Below are positions 7,133 through 14,443 of a stretch of 15,806 bases of DNA, in pieces. The notes under the pieces were generated by a model. That model was not told the DNA's origin. It ran no database searches and saw only the letters and a list, made by a program, of their open reading frames with translations. This stretch comes from Syntrophaceae bacterium UBA7544 (GTDB taxonomy: Bacteria > Desulfobacterota > Syntrophia > Syntrophales > Smithellaceae). Position numbers and translations under genes: made by a program. The stretch's first letter is position 1, and each line of letters opens with the position of its first letter. The stretch is from NCBI GenBank assembly GCA_002479215.1, contig DLME01000126.1, positions 1-15,806 on the forward strand, read 5' to 3'.

Positions 7133-8828
7133 ATTTATCTGTCCGTGCTTTAATTTCTATTACTTCGGCGCCGGCAAATTCGTCCATAACTTTCTGCAAA
7201 AGCGGATGGTTTATCGCTTCACGTTTCATGTCGTTTAAACTATTGGTTTTGTCGCGCCCATTGTTGCCGTTGGTATTTACTTTTTGAGCTTCGGTGGTGG
7301 CAATATTTATTGCCACATTCGCCTGAAAAAATTTCCCGGCGATTTGCTCCAGGTGGTCCTTTTGCTTTTTTCCTTGAATATCTTCCAGAAATATATAGCC
7401 TTTAGGAAATCCCAGCGTAAGGCAGTTGTTTTCGTAACTTAAAATTTCGGCGAACTCGATTTTTGCTCCAAGTATCGCGTTTTCCTTTTTGATAAATTTC
7501 TTCAAACTATCGGAAAGAGTTTTCAGATCATCGGTGGGCTTATTCTGACTAAGCAAGCTATCCTCATTATTTTTTTCATCGGCAATATTGATTTTAGCAC
7601 CGTAATCCGCAGGTATTTCTTTTACCTGTTTATTTGTTGCCAGTTGCGGTCCCATATTGCCGGCAGCTGCAGGCAAACCCTGGCGAAGTTTTTGTTCGAT
7701 AGCTTCAATTGTAGCCATAATTTCACCCAGGGGAATTATCGGTTCCAGATAAGCCATTTTGACCAATACAGTTTCCAATTTCATCCGCGACTCCTGACTG
7801 CGGCGAAAACTTTCTTCTTCGGCGATTAAAATTTCCGCCAGGCGCTGTAAAGTTTCACGTGATACGTCTTTGGTCTGCTTTTTCAGTTTTTCAATTTCTT
7901 CCGGCGCGATATCAAAAGAAGAACTGGCAGTGGCGGCAATTTTAACCAACAGCAAATTTCGGAAATGCTTGAGCAGCATTTGATAAAAATGCTTCATGTC
8001 GATACCGGCTAAATATGCTTCTTCAAGGATATTCAGGCAAGCACCCGCATTGTGCTGTAAAACGGATTCGGAAAGGACGAATAGATATTTCCGGTCTGTA
8101 AGCCCCAGGTTTTCCTCCACATCGGCATCTTTAATATTTGTTCCGGCATAGGAAATGATTTGGTCAAATATGCTTTGCGCGTCGCGCATACTCCCGTCGC
8201 CTGCTTCGGCAATCCAGGTAAGAGCGGCCAAACTTATTTGAATTCCTTCCGCCGCGGCCACCTTGCCCAGATTAGCGATTATTTCTTTCAGCGATATTCG
8301 ACGAAAATCATAACATTGGCAACGGGAAAGTATGGTGGCGGGAACTTTGTGGCTTTCGGTTGTCGCAAAAATAAAAATTACATGGGACGGCGGTTCTTCC
8401 AGTGTTTTCAAAAGCGCATTGAAAGCTTCGCGAGTCAGCATGTGTACTTCGTCGATAATATAGATTTTGTATCTGGAGGCCGCCGGAGCGAATTTGACAT
8501 TTTCCCGCAGCTCCCGAATTTCGTCAATTCCGCGGTTGGAAGCGCCGTCAATTTCGCGCACGTCTAATGAAGAGCCATCGGTAATTCCGCGGCAATTGGA
8601 GCAGACATTACAGGGAATAGCCGTCGGGCCTTTTTCGCAATTGAGCGATTTAGCCAGGATTCTCGCAACCGAGGTTTTGCCGACGCCGCGCGGCCCGCTA
8701 AAAAGAAACGCATGAGCAACGCGACCCTGGGCAATAGCGTTTCTCAGAGTTTTCACGACATGTTCCTGACCGGCGACGTCCTCAAAAGACTGCGGGCGGA
8801 ATTTTCGGGCTAAGACTAGATATTCCAA
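7125..8828 (-). CDS. dnaX: DNA polymerase III subunit gamma/tau
   Basis: 567-aa clamp-loader ATPase subunit of the replicative polymerase. Walker A is GPRGVGKT (45-52). A zinc module follows (C64, C73, C76, C79), then Walker B IIDEVH (124-129), the sensor-1 region ATTES (155-159) and the SRC motif with its arginine finger (168-170). Clamp-loader domains II and III extend to about residue 370, followed by a variable linker and a short C-terminal domain. The start is TTG at 8828 with AGGAG five bases upstream, giving the standard (T/S)YLVLARKxRPQxFxDV beginning. An in-phase A AAA AAG heptamer lies at codons 486-488. The stop codon lies inside palindromic repeat P3. Confidence 0.97.
   Translation of the reverse strand: MEYLVLARKFRPQSFEDVAGQEHVVKTLRNAIAQGRVAHAFLFSGPRGVGKTSVARILAKSLNCEKGPTAIPCNVCSNCRGITDGSSLDVREIDGASNRGIDEIRELRENVKFAPAASRYKIYIIDEVHMLTREAFNALLKTLEEPPSHVIFIFATTESHKVPATILSRCQCYDFRRISLKEIIANLGKVAAAEGIQISLAALTWIAEAGDGSMRDAQSIFDQIISYAGTNIKDADVEENLGLTDRKYLFVLSESVLQHNAGACLNILEEAYLAGIDMKHFYQMLLKHFRNLLLVKIAATASSSFDIAPEEIEKLKKQTKDVSRETLQRLAEILIAEEESFRRSQESRMKLETVLVKMAYLEPIIPLGEIMATIEAIEQKLRQGLPAAAGNMGPQLATNKQVKEIPADYGAKINIADEKNNEDSLLSQNKPTDDLKTLSDSLKKFIKKENAILGAKIEFAEILSYENNCLTLGFPKGYIFLEDIQGKKQKDHLEQIAGKFFQANVAINIATTEAQKVNTNGNNGRDKTNSLNDMKREAINHPLLQKVMDEFAGAEVIEIKARTDKSR
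7365..7371 (-). promoter_or_regulatory. Possible -1 slippery heptamer (A AAA AAG) in dnaX
   Basis: The minus strand reads GGA AAA AAG in the dnaX frame (codons 486-488), so AAAAAAG is in the X XXY YYZ phase used by the E. coli dnaX frameshift. I checked the -1 frame: it stays open for 41 codons and ends at a TAG at 7240-7242, which would give a product of about 529 aa instead of 567. I see only weak downstream pairing. Lys-Lys codons make such heptamers by chance, so function is unproven. Confidence 0.3.
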
Positions 8829-8866
8829 TTGAACTCCTAAATTTACTGCAAAGTCGCTCTATATTT

Positions 8867-8990
8867 ATACCTGTTCGCTTTCAAAGGATAACAAGGCGGC
8901 AAGGAGGAGGCTCCGCAGGCGTATTACGAATACGTTGAGGAAGCCGACTGACGCAGCCAACAAAGTTAGCCAAAAAAAGAGAATTGGTAT
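8867..8990. repeat. Palindromic miniature repeat, family P1, copy B
   Basis: 124-bp copy of the element at 5820-5942, same orientation, about 11 differences including one indel. Left end ATACCTGTTCGCTTTC, right end GAATTGGTAT. The central hairpin is CGTATT-ACG-AATACG. It fills most of the gap between the SRP RNA gene and dnaX, starting about 6 nt from the SRP RNA 3' end. Transcribed from the minus strand it could fold into a long hairpin, so it may end or process the SRP RNA transcript; that is inference. Confidence 0.85.
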
Positions 8991-8996
8991 ATCTGG

Positions 8997-9094
8997 TGGC
9001 CAGGTTTACCGCAACACACGGCGGAACATTGCTGCCGCTGCTTCCTTCCGGACCTGACGGGGTTCACAAGCCTCCATTGTACGGGACCCAGCCA
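8997..9094 (-). ncRNA. ffs: Signal recognition particle RNA, small bacterial (4.5S) type
   Basis: About 98-nt RNA on the minus strand. The apical domain carries the universal GTCAGGTCCGGAAGGAAGCA signature (GGAA tetraloop and asymmetric internal loop that bind the Ffh M domain). The ends pair over nine positions with wobbles (TGGCTGGGT at the 5' end, ACCTGGCCA at the 3' end), giving a single hairpin without an Alu domain. It guides ribosome-nascent chains to FtsY and the membrane. It stands upstream of dnaX, as in many bacteria. The exact ends are set by the terminal stem and could shift by a few bases. Confidence 0.96.
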
Positions 9095-9387
9095 TAGTTT
9101 TTTACAAAAACAAATTCTTCAGCAAAACTCTTAATTGATAAATGAACAGGAATCAACTCAAATTTTTTCGGTAGATTTTCCGCAGGCATTATAATTATCA
9201 CATACGACCATTATGCAATCAGCTTTTATTATTTTCTTCTTAAATAACAGCAGGATATGAATTTTAAGTATTTTCAGTAATACCGGCTGATTAATTGGTA
9301 GTGCAAAATTTATATTTGAAAAAATAACAATTAATTATTATGTTCTTTATTCATTGTACCGTATGCTGAAATAGAAAGGAGGATTTG
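9095..9387. other. AT-rich divergent intergenic region
   Basis: About 290 bp between the SRP RNA gene (minus) and the nitroreductase gene (plus). No gene, RNA fold or repeat was recognised. It must hold the promoters for both directions. On the minus strand a TAAAAA (9099-9104) lies a few bases before the SRP RNA 5' end, but no convincing -35 partner was found. Confidence 0.6.
9316..9344 (+). promoter_or_regulatory. Candidate promoter for the nitroreductase-SDR operon
   Basis: TTGAAA (9316-9321), a 17-nt spacer and TATGTT (9339-9344) fit a weak sigma-70-type promoter about 45 bp upstream of the ATG. The surrounding AT-richness makes chance matches likely. Confidence 0.3.
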
Positions 9388-10083
9388 ATGATTCACAAAA
9401 GAAAGAAAAACGAATCTCGAACCGCTTTTATACTTGGATGTCCTACTTCTGCACAGACGCCGTTACCGATCAAACTGCCAAGACCGACATATAATCACGG
9501 TAAATCAGTATTAAAAGCATTACGGCAAAGAAAAACTATCCGTGAAATAAGTGATAAAAAACTTTCTTTGCAAGTGCTTTCCAATCTCCTCTGGTCGGCA
9601 TGTGGAGTAAATCGTAAAAAAGTCCTAATTGGAATTTCCGGAAGAACTGCCGCGTCAGCAAGTAACTCCCAGGAAATTGATCTTTATGTTGCTCTGCAGG
9701 AAGGAACTTATTTGTATGATGCGTTTCATCATCGGCTGGATCCGGTTGTTGCTGGTGATCTGCGCCCCATGGCGCTGGGTCAAGGCCAGCCTAGCGTTGG
9801 AGCGAAGGCTCCGGTTCGTCTTATCTATATCGTGGATGTTAATAAACTTTCCCATACATCCGGCTTTCAGGAACCCGGACTGCAAGATCCGGAAATTCAA
9901 AAGTCATATTATTATGTCGATACAGGCCTCATTGCCGGGAACGTTTATTTGTTTGCTGCTTCTCTGGGGCTTGCCTCATGGTTCCATAATTGCAATAAAT
10001 CCGCTCTGGCAGCAAAATTAAATCTGTGTGCTCACCAGCGGATACTCTTTGCTCAGACAGTTGGTTATCCTGTTAAAAAATAA
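9388..10083 (+). CDS. Nitroreductase-family (SagB/ThcOx-like) flavoprotein
   Basis: 231-aa protein predicted to bind FMN and reduce or oxidise a small substrate with NAD(P)H; the substrate is unknown. Conserved points are RQRKTIREISDKKLSLQ (phosphate-binding Arg region), LLWSACGVNR, the SASNSQEIDLYV segment, LYDAFHHRLDPVVAGDLRP, a KAPVRLIYIVD strand, and the helix DTGLIAGNVYLFAASLGLASWF near the isoalloxazine ring. The ATG at 9388 is 5 nt after AAGGAGG (9376-9382); a TTG at 9385 is too close to it. The N-terminus (AFILGCPTSAQT) looks like the tail of a signal peptide whose hydrophobic core is missing, so localisation is uncertain. The SDR gene follows 15 nt later, so the two are likely cotranscribed. 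Confidence 0.88.
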   Translation: MIHKRKKNESRTAFILGCPTSAQTPLPIKLPRPTYNHGKSVLKALRQRKTIREISDKKLSLQVLSNLLWSACGVNRKKVLIGISGRTAASASNSQEIDLYVALQEGTYLYDAFHHRLDPVVAGDLRPMALGQGQPSVGAKAPVRLIYIVDVNKLSHTSGFQEPGLQDPEIQKSYYYVDTGLIAGNVYLFAASLGLASWFHNCNKSALAAKLNLCAHQRILFAQTVGYPVKK

Positions 10084-10098
10084 TGGAGGAAATTGCCA

Positions 10099-10854
10099 AT
10101 GAAGATTTCAGGAAATACCATATTAATTACGGGTGGGGCAACAGGTATTGGTTATGCGATGGCCGAAGCTTTCCTGGAAGCGGGAAATGAAGTCATCATT
10201 TGCGGCCGCAGGAAAGAAAGACTTCTCGAGGCTCAAAAGAAACATCCTGATCTCCATATCAAGGTATGTGATGTTGCTGATGGAGCTGACCGCAAGACAC
10301 TGGTGAAATGGGCAACTGCTAATTTTAAAAAATTAAACATTCTGGTTAACAATGCCGGCGTCCAAAGGGATATTGATCTCACGAAAGGTATTGACGAATT
10401 TATGGCCGGAGAAAGTGAAATCAAAATCAACCTGGAAGCGCCGATAGTTCTATCTGGGCTGTTTATTCCGTATTTGACCGGAAAGAAAAAAGCGGCCATC
10501 ATTAATGTTTCCTCCGGGTTGGGTTTTGTGCCTATGGCCCGAATGCCGGTATATAGCGCGACCAAAGCCGGGCTCCACGCTTTTTCCCTGGCTCTCAGGC
10601 ATCAGCTCAGAAATCAAGCGATCAAAGTTTTTGAGATGGTTCCCCCGGCGGTGGATACGGAATTAAACCCGGAGGGAAGAGTCAAAAGAGGCAATTTTAA
10701 AGCGGGTCTCACGCCTGAGGAATTTGTGGCCGCGGTAATGAAAGGCTTCCAAAACGATGTATTCGAAATAGGTTATGGAATGTCGGAAGGATTTATCAAG
10801 GCATCCAGAGCCCAGTTGGACAAAAACTTTCAACAGATGAATAACCGGTGGTAG
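10099..10854 (+). CDS. Short-chain dehydrogenase/reductase (SDR) family oxidoreductase
   Basis: 251-aa classical SDR, a cytoplasmic NAD(P)H-dependent oxidoreductase of unknown substrate. Visible are the TGGATGIG cofactor loop (11-18), CDVAD (57-61), NNAG (84-87), the structural Asn in INLEAP (110-115), catalytic Ser in NVSSG (136-140), and YSATK with Y152 and K156. An Arg-Arg after the second strand (CGRRKER) suggests NADPH preference. The overall pattern resembles DltE-like SDRs. GGAGGA (10085-10090) is 8 nt before the ATG at 10099 and only 2 nt before an in-frame TTG, so the ATG is preferred. It ends 7 bp from the convergent DJ-1 gene. Confidence 0.93.
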   Translation: MKISGNTILITGGATGIGYAMAEAFLEAGNEVIICGRRKERLLEAQKKHPDLHIKVCDVADGADRKTLVKWATANFKKLNILVNNAGVQRDIDLTKGIDEFMAGESEIKINLEAPIVLSGLFIPYLTGKKKAAIINVSSGLGFVPMARMPVYSATKAGLHAFSLALRHQLRNQAIKVFEMVPPAVDTELNPEGRVKRGNFKAGLTPEEFVAAVMKGFQNDVFEIGYGMSEGFIKASRAQLDKNFQQMNNRW

Positions 10855-10861
10855 ATCTGTG

Positions 10862-11605
10862 TTATTTTATTAACTTTAAAAACTCAAAGGAAAAATGGTA
10901 GGCATCACCCGGCCAACGAGCTGATAAATAATTGTTATCACGAACTGAAAAACTATGGCTTGTGTCATTAATTGAATCTCTGATTAACCCCGAATTACCC
11001 CTGAAAAAATTATTCTTATCGATTAAAAAAGATTTAACTTCGTCTTCAACCGTTACCGGATATGTTCTGTAATAGCTCCCCAGCCAGATAAATGTAAGAT
11101 AATAGGCGGACAATTCCTGTGATTTTAGCAATGATGTCGTTTTATAATTATATATTACGGATTTTCCGGTTCTGGGATTAATGCTTCGTGCAACCAATAA
11201 GGCACCATGACATATTGCACCTATCGGTTTATTTTTTTCAAAGAATCTGACAATAATATTTTGTAATTTTTTTGACTCTAAATATGTCTTCATACCGGGA
11301 GCATGACCGCCCGGAAGTATTATTCCTGAAAAGTCTTTCGGATCAATGTCATCATATTTTATAGGATTATTGAATTCTTTGTCTTTTACCATCAGAGCAT
11401 AGTTATTTATTGCATCATCATTGGCCATCAACAATTTTTTCCAAATCCCCAGCCCTTTTCCAGTTAACATTCTCGGATCAGCTTTGCCCGGTTGTCCCGA
11501 TGGAGTGGCGAAAGTTATGTCAATATTATTATCATGCAATACTTTCCAGGGAATGCTCGTTTCACTGGGATCAAAATCAATGTCGGGAATGGGCATAAGA
11601 ATCAT
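10862..11605 (-). CDS. DJ-1/PfpI superfamily protein, Hsp31-like (type 1 glutamine amidotransferase-like)
   Basis: 247-aa cytoplasmic protein. The nucleophile elbow is GAICHGALLVAR with C132 and H133. LPGGHAPGM (97-105) is the oxyanion-side loop, and the early FDPSETSIPW (11-20) supplies the conserved acidic residue (E15) used by Hsp31-type members. The C-terminus (YLSARWPGDAYHFSFEFL) fits the family. Hsp31 relatives act as chaperones or glyoxalase III-type enzymes on methylglyoxal; which applies here cannot be told from sequence. AAGGAGGG is 8 nt before the ATG. The gene converges with the SDR gene. A palindromic repeat (P4) precedes it. Confidence 0.88.
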   Translation of the reverse strand: MILMPIPDIDFDPSETSIPWKVLHDNNIDITFATPSGQPGKADPRMLTGKGLGIWKKLLMANDDAINNYALMVKDKEFNNPIKYDDIDPKDFSGIILPGGHAPGMKTYLESKKLQNIIVRFFEKNKPIGAICHGALLVARSINPRTGKSVIYNYKTTSLLKSQELSAYYLTFIWLGSYYRTYPVTVEDEVKSFLIDKNNFFRGNSGLIRDSINDTSHSFSVRDNNYLSARWPGDAYHFSFEFLKLIK

Positions 11606-11636
11606 AATATGTTCCCTCCTTAAATAAATTTAAAAC

Positions 11637-11744
11637 GCATTATTTGCACACGTCTCAATCATAGCCGACTCCACCCTAAGGTTGATGTGCCAAGTGCCCC
11701 GTCAGGAAGCGAAGCGGCTATACTTTGTTGTGCGAAATTGCCCG
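11637..11744. repeat. Imperfect palindromic element P4
   Basis: About 108 bp of intergenic DNA with nested inverted arms: GCACA (11646-11650) with TGTGC (11729-11733), and ATAGCCG (11661-11667) with CGGCTAT (11715-11721). Weaker complementarity extends outward to the stated limits. It lies about 10 bp after the stop of the ABM-like gene. The arm at 11708-11744 resembles the sequence at 12109-12145. The layout recalls an integron attC or a REP-like element, but the core sites are degenerate. Confidence 0.55.
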
Positions 11745-11753
11745 AAGCCAACT

Positions 11754-12023
11754 CTACTTAGAGAAATATTCTTTTCTTGTTAATAAAACTTCATGCCAAT
11801 CTTTAGCTCCTGGTGGGGGAGGGCATATTTCTCTCCATTCTAGATATTTTGCCTCATTTTCACATTCCAAAAATAATACAAATTCCTTTTTATCTTTCAC
11901 AAAATAAATGTTTTTATATGTGATACCTTTAACTTGTGATATGGTTTCTTTTGCATGTGCCAGCAAACCTTTCAACTTGGCTTTATCGTCAATTTCGTAT
12001 TCTACATGTTTTAAAAATAACAT
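11754..12023 (-). CDS. Small ABM-like (dimeric alpha/beta barrel) protein
   Basis: 89-aa cytoplasmic protein. A ferredoxin-like pattern is visible: strand MLFLKHVEYEI, helix KAKLKGLLAHAKETIS, strands ITYKNIYFVKD and KKEFVLFLECE, helix EAKYLEWREIC, and a closing strand DWHEVLLTRKEYF. The ICPPPPGAKDWHEVLL ending is seen in antibiotic-biosynthesis-monooxygenase-like single-domain proteins, so it may be a monooxygenase-type or merely a structural homologue. AAGGAGG is 5 nt upstream of the ATG, and the codon pattern is good for a real gene. It lies between two DJ-1/PfpI genes on the same strand. Confidence 0.7.
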   Translation of the reverse strand: MLFLKHVEYEIDDKAKLKGLLAHAKETISQVKGITYKNIYFVKDKKEFVLFLECENEAKYLEWREICPPPPGAKDWHEVLLTRKEYFSK

Positions 12024-12108
12024 AAATTCCTCCTTTCTCCTGGAAATTTAACATTCATATTTTAAGACAATAATTTTTTATAAAGCTATCATTTTATATA
12101 CCTTTAAA

Positions 12109-12145
12109 AGCGAAGCACATACGCTATGTTGTACGCAGTGCCGCA
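12109..12145. repeat. Partial copy of the P4 repeat arm
   Basis: The 37 bp here share the pattern AGCGAAGC ... CTATGTTGT ... CG ... GCCGC with the right arm of P4 (11708-11744). They again lie about 10 bp beyond the stop codon of the gene on the minus strand. The match is by eye and contains gaps. Confidence 0.4.
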
Positions 12146-12154
12146 AAGATTACA

Positions 12155-12754
12155 TTAATACAATTCTGAAAATGGATCCCACGCCGAATTTTCTTTCCAA
12201 TCATATTCAATTTCTATGCTTTGTTGTTTCGCTATCTCATAACCTAATAAATCAGAAATAAATCCTAATGTCATATCCATTCCGGCACTAACACCGGAGC
12301 TGGTATATATATTACCATCTCTTATCCAACGCACTTTTTTTATCCAAATTACTTCGGGCGATTCATTCGTAGTCCAGAAGAATACTCTTTTATTGGATGT
12401 TGCTTTTCTATTATTTAATAATCCGGTTTTGGAGAATAATATAGATCCGGTACAGACAGTTAATATATATTCCGCTTTCTGTGATAGTAACTTTAAATTA
12501 TTTATGAAGCTTTCATCTTTGATCAATTCTCTTGTGCCTATTCCACCCGGTATAAAAAGAATATAATTATCTGAATTTATTTCTGACATAGGTTTTGTAA
12601 CAACCTGGACATTTTGACTGCTTGTAATTATTCCTCCATTTTGAGAATAGAATTGCGGATGGAAATGTTCTGTTAATCTTCCAAATATTTCAATCGGACC
12701 AAATACATCGAGAGTTTCAAAGTCATTAAATAAAATAGCGGATATTTCTCTCAT
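12155..12754 (-). CDS. DJ-1/PfpI family protein, isonitrile hydratase-like
   Basis: 199-aa protein of the ThiJ/PfpI branch close to isonitrile hydratase (InhA). Visible are LDVFGPIEIFG with D16, FIPGGIGTREL (PGG at 69-71), the nucleophile elbow LTVCTGSILF with C101 and T102, a GLLNNRKATSNK segment, and the RDGNIYTSSGVSAGMDMTLGFI region of the AraC-type/InhA subgroup. The Asp-Cys-Thr set matches the residues known for Pseudomonas isonitrile hydratase (D17, C101, T102), though substrate identity is inference. No DNA-binding domain follows, so it is not an AraC regulator. The ribosome site is weak (GGGATGG). A half-copy of P4 follows the stop. Confidence 0.88.
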   Translation of the reverse strand: MREISAILFNDFETLDVFGPIEIFGRLTEHFHPQFYSQNGGIITSSQNVQVVTKPMSEINSDNYILFIPGGIGTRELIKDESFINNLKLLSQKAEYILTVCTGSILFSKTGLLNNRKATSNKRVFFWTTNESPEVIWIKKVRWIRDGNIYTSSGVSAGMDMTLGFISDLLGYEIAKQQSIEIEYDWKENSAWDPFSELY

Positions 12755-12838
12755 TCAGTCCATCCCTTTTGCGCAATAATGTATAGCTTTATTTATAAAC
12801 GAATGAATTGAAATTGTACTCGTCCCCTTTATCTTTTT

Positions 12839-14443
12839 TCAATATTTTTCTGACAAAGAATTTGTCTGTATATCAAACCACTGATAGTACAATGGTATAT
12901 TGAACATCTTTCTAATATGCTGAATATACTGGACAGCTTCTTCAAAATCAGGAGGTTTTTGAGTTATGATTATCAGCTCTTTTGCATTATGTTTATCAGG
13001 CCAATACGAATATTCAAATAATTGACCAATTGCTTCTCGGATGTTTATTGTTACAGCATTGTATGCTTTTATTTCATAGAATATTAATGAGCTGTCGTTA
13101 ACTTTAGCGACAATATCAACTTTTTTTGTTCCCAAAACTTTATGCTCGGGAGTAACATTTTTACTGCCATATTTATTCTTTAAAATTTTGATAAGCTTTT
13201 TCTGAATATCTCGATGCAGATATTCTATTTCAACTGCCTTTGCTTCACGAATATAAGTTTTTCTATCTGGTTCATTATTATCAGTTGATTGATTTTCATC
13301 TTGCGGTGGAATGAAAATAAATGCTTGGCCTTTTTCTGAACCAACACCAAAATTGTCCTTATAAAACATAAAGACATAACGCGATTGATCATAGATCGGG
13401 TGATTATTGGAAAGTTCGTAATAGGGATCATTGACGTCCAGGTTTTCTATCTTGTATCGGATATTAAACAAATCAATACCTTTCCAGTCAGAAAAACCTG
13501 AATGATTAGCGCCGGAAGCAATTATCTGTTCCTCCATTTCTTGCAACCAGCCTTTTTTTGTGTAAATTTCTTTTATGTTGTTTGCCAAAACACCATTGAT
13601 AACTTCAACGTTTTTCAATATTCCAATCCAATAGCGTTTTTTTGTAACTCCATTAATTGTATAAAGCCAAACGTTATAAGTTTTATTTGCATAGGTATCC
13701 TGTTCTTTTCTTATAGGTTCTAAAAATCCATAGTGATATCCATCTATGATTTTACTCGTATCAAAAAGCCATTCTTCATGGCCGTAACCGTATTTTGCTT
13801 CGTGCGAATCTTCACTGGTACTCTTCCCATATCTGCCTGAAGGTAAAACCCATCCATTTGCATTCCATGCTAAACGAGAAACTCTTCTCTCCACAGTTGG
13901 CCAAACATATTCCATCACCTGATTATAGAAAGATTCATACGCTTTAATAAAATTTATTGTTTCTTTAATCAATTTTTTCCAGCTGTAGTTTGTTAAATCA
14001 GCAGCATTGATTTGCATCCATGAAGCTTTAGAGGCCTTTATTAATCGTTCACATATCTCTTTTTGTGAATCAGTGAGGTATTTATTACCTGAAAATTGAT
14101 AATCGAGTTTATAAACCAAGGCCTCCGTCTCACCATCAGCACCTACAGTAAAATAAATATCCTTACTTTCATCGCCTGTTTTAAAAATCTTCGCCCATGT
14201 ATAAGGTTTGAATGTCGATACTCTTTGACCATCCTCCCAGCCTCTCTGGCTCCATACTTTTTTACAAATAAACGAAAACGCATCTAACTTCTTGCATATT
14301 TCGTCGGCCCAAAAATATGTCTTATCCCATAGTCCATTTTTTAGGGCATCAGTAATTATTTGATGTTTTGTATTAGAAATATGATAAGTTTTGCCGGCTA
14401 TTTCAGAAAGCTGTTTAATTTCATTCTCATTGAAAAAATCCAT
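12839..14443 (-). CDS. PD-(D/E)XK nuclease-domain protein with unknown N-terminal region
   Basis: 534-aa protein. The last 130 residues have a restriction-endonuclease-like core: helix YLHRDIQKKLIKILKNKYG (408-426), E433, KKVDIVAK with D443, FYEIKAY with E457 and K459, then a helix REAIGQLFEYSYW with the Q474...E477-Y478 pattern, and a closing strand ELIIITQ. This matches the D...ExK catalytic layout. The N-terminal 400 residues are not recognised; they contain DIYFTVGADGETEALVYKLD near 95-114 and many Trp/Tyr residues, and read as one or two globular modules. No helicase or methylase neighbour is present. The gene is AT-rich compared with the housekeeping block. A defence or DNA-damage role is inference. 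Confidence 0.8.
   Translation of the reverse strand: MDFFNENEIKQLSEIAGKTYHISNTKHQIITDALKNGLWDKTYFWADEICKKLDAFSFICKKVWSQRGWEDGQRVSTFKPYTWAKIFKTGDESKDIYFTVGADGETEALVYKLDYQFSGNKYLTDSQKEICERLIKASKASWMQINAADLTNYSWKKLIKETINFIKAYESFYNQVMEYVWPTVERRVSRLAWNANGWVLPSGRYGKSTSEDSHEAKYGYGHEEWLFDTSKIIDGYHYGFLEPIRKEQDTYANKTYNVWLYTINGVTKKRYWIGILKNVEVINGVLANNIKEIYTKKGWLQEMEEQIIASGANHSGFSDWKGIDLFNIRYKIENLDVNDPYYELSNNHPIYDQSRYVFMFYKDNFGVGSEKGQAFIFIPPQDENQSTDNNEPDRKTYIREAKAVEIEYLHRDIQKKLIKILKNKYGSKNVTPEHKVLGTKKVDIVAKVNDSSLIFYEIKAYNAVTINIREAIGQLFEYSYWPDKHNAKELIIITQKPPDFEEAVQYIQHIRKMFNIPLYYQWFDIQTNSLSEKY

Noticed and set aside
8867..8990. P1 copy B as a classical rho-independent terminator of the SRP RNA
   Set aside because: The hairpin is far longer than a normal terminator and lacks a U tract directly after a compact GC stem. 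I kept it as a repeat and left termination as inference.
10855..10861. Shared bidirectional terminator between the SDR and DJ-1 genes
   Set aside because: The two stop codons are only 7 bp apart and no GC-rich hairpin spans them.
13225..13431. Small minus-strand frame inside the nuclease gene
   Set aside because: It is fully contained within the 534-aa gene in another frame and has no independent evidence.
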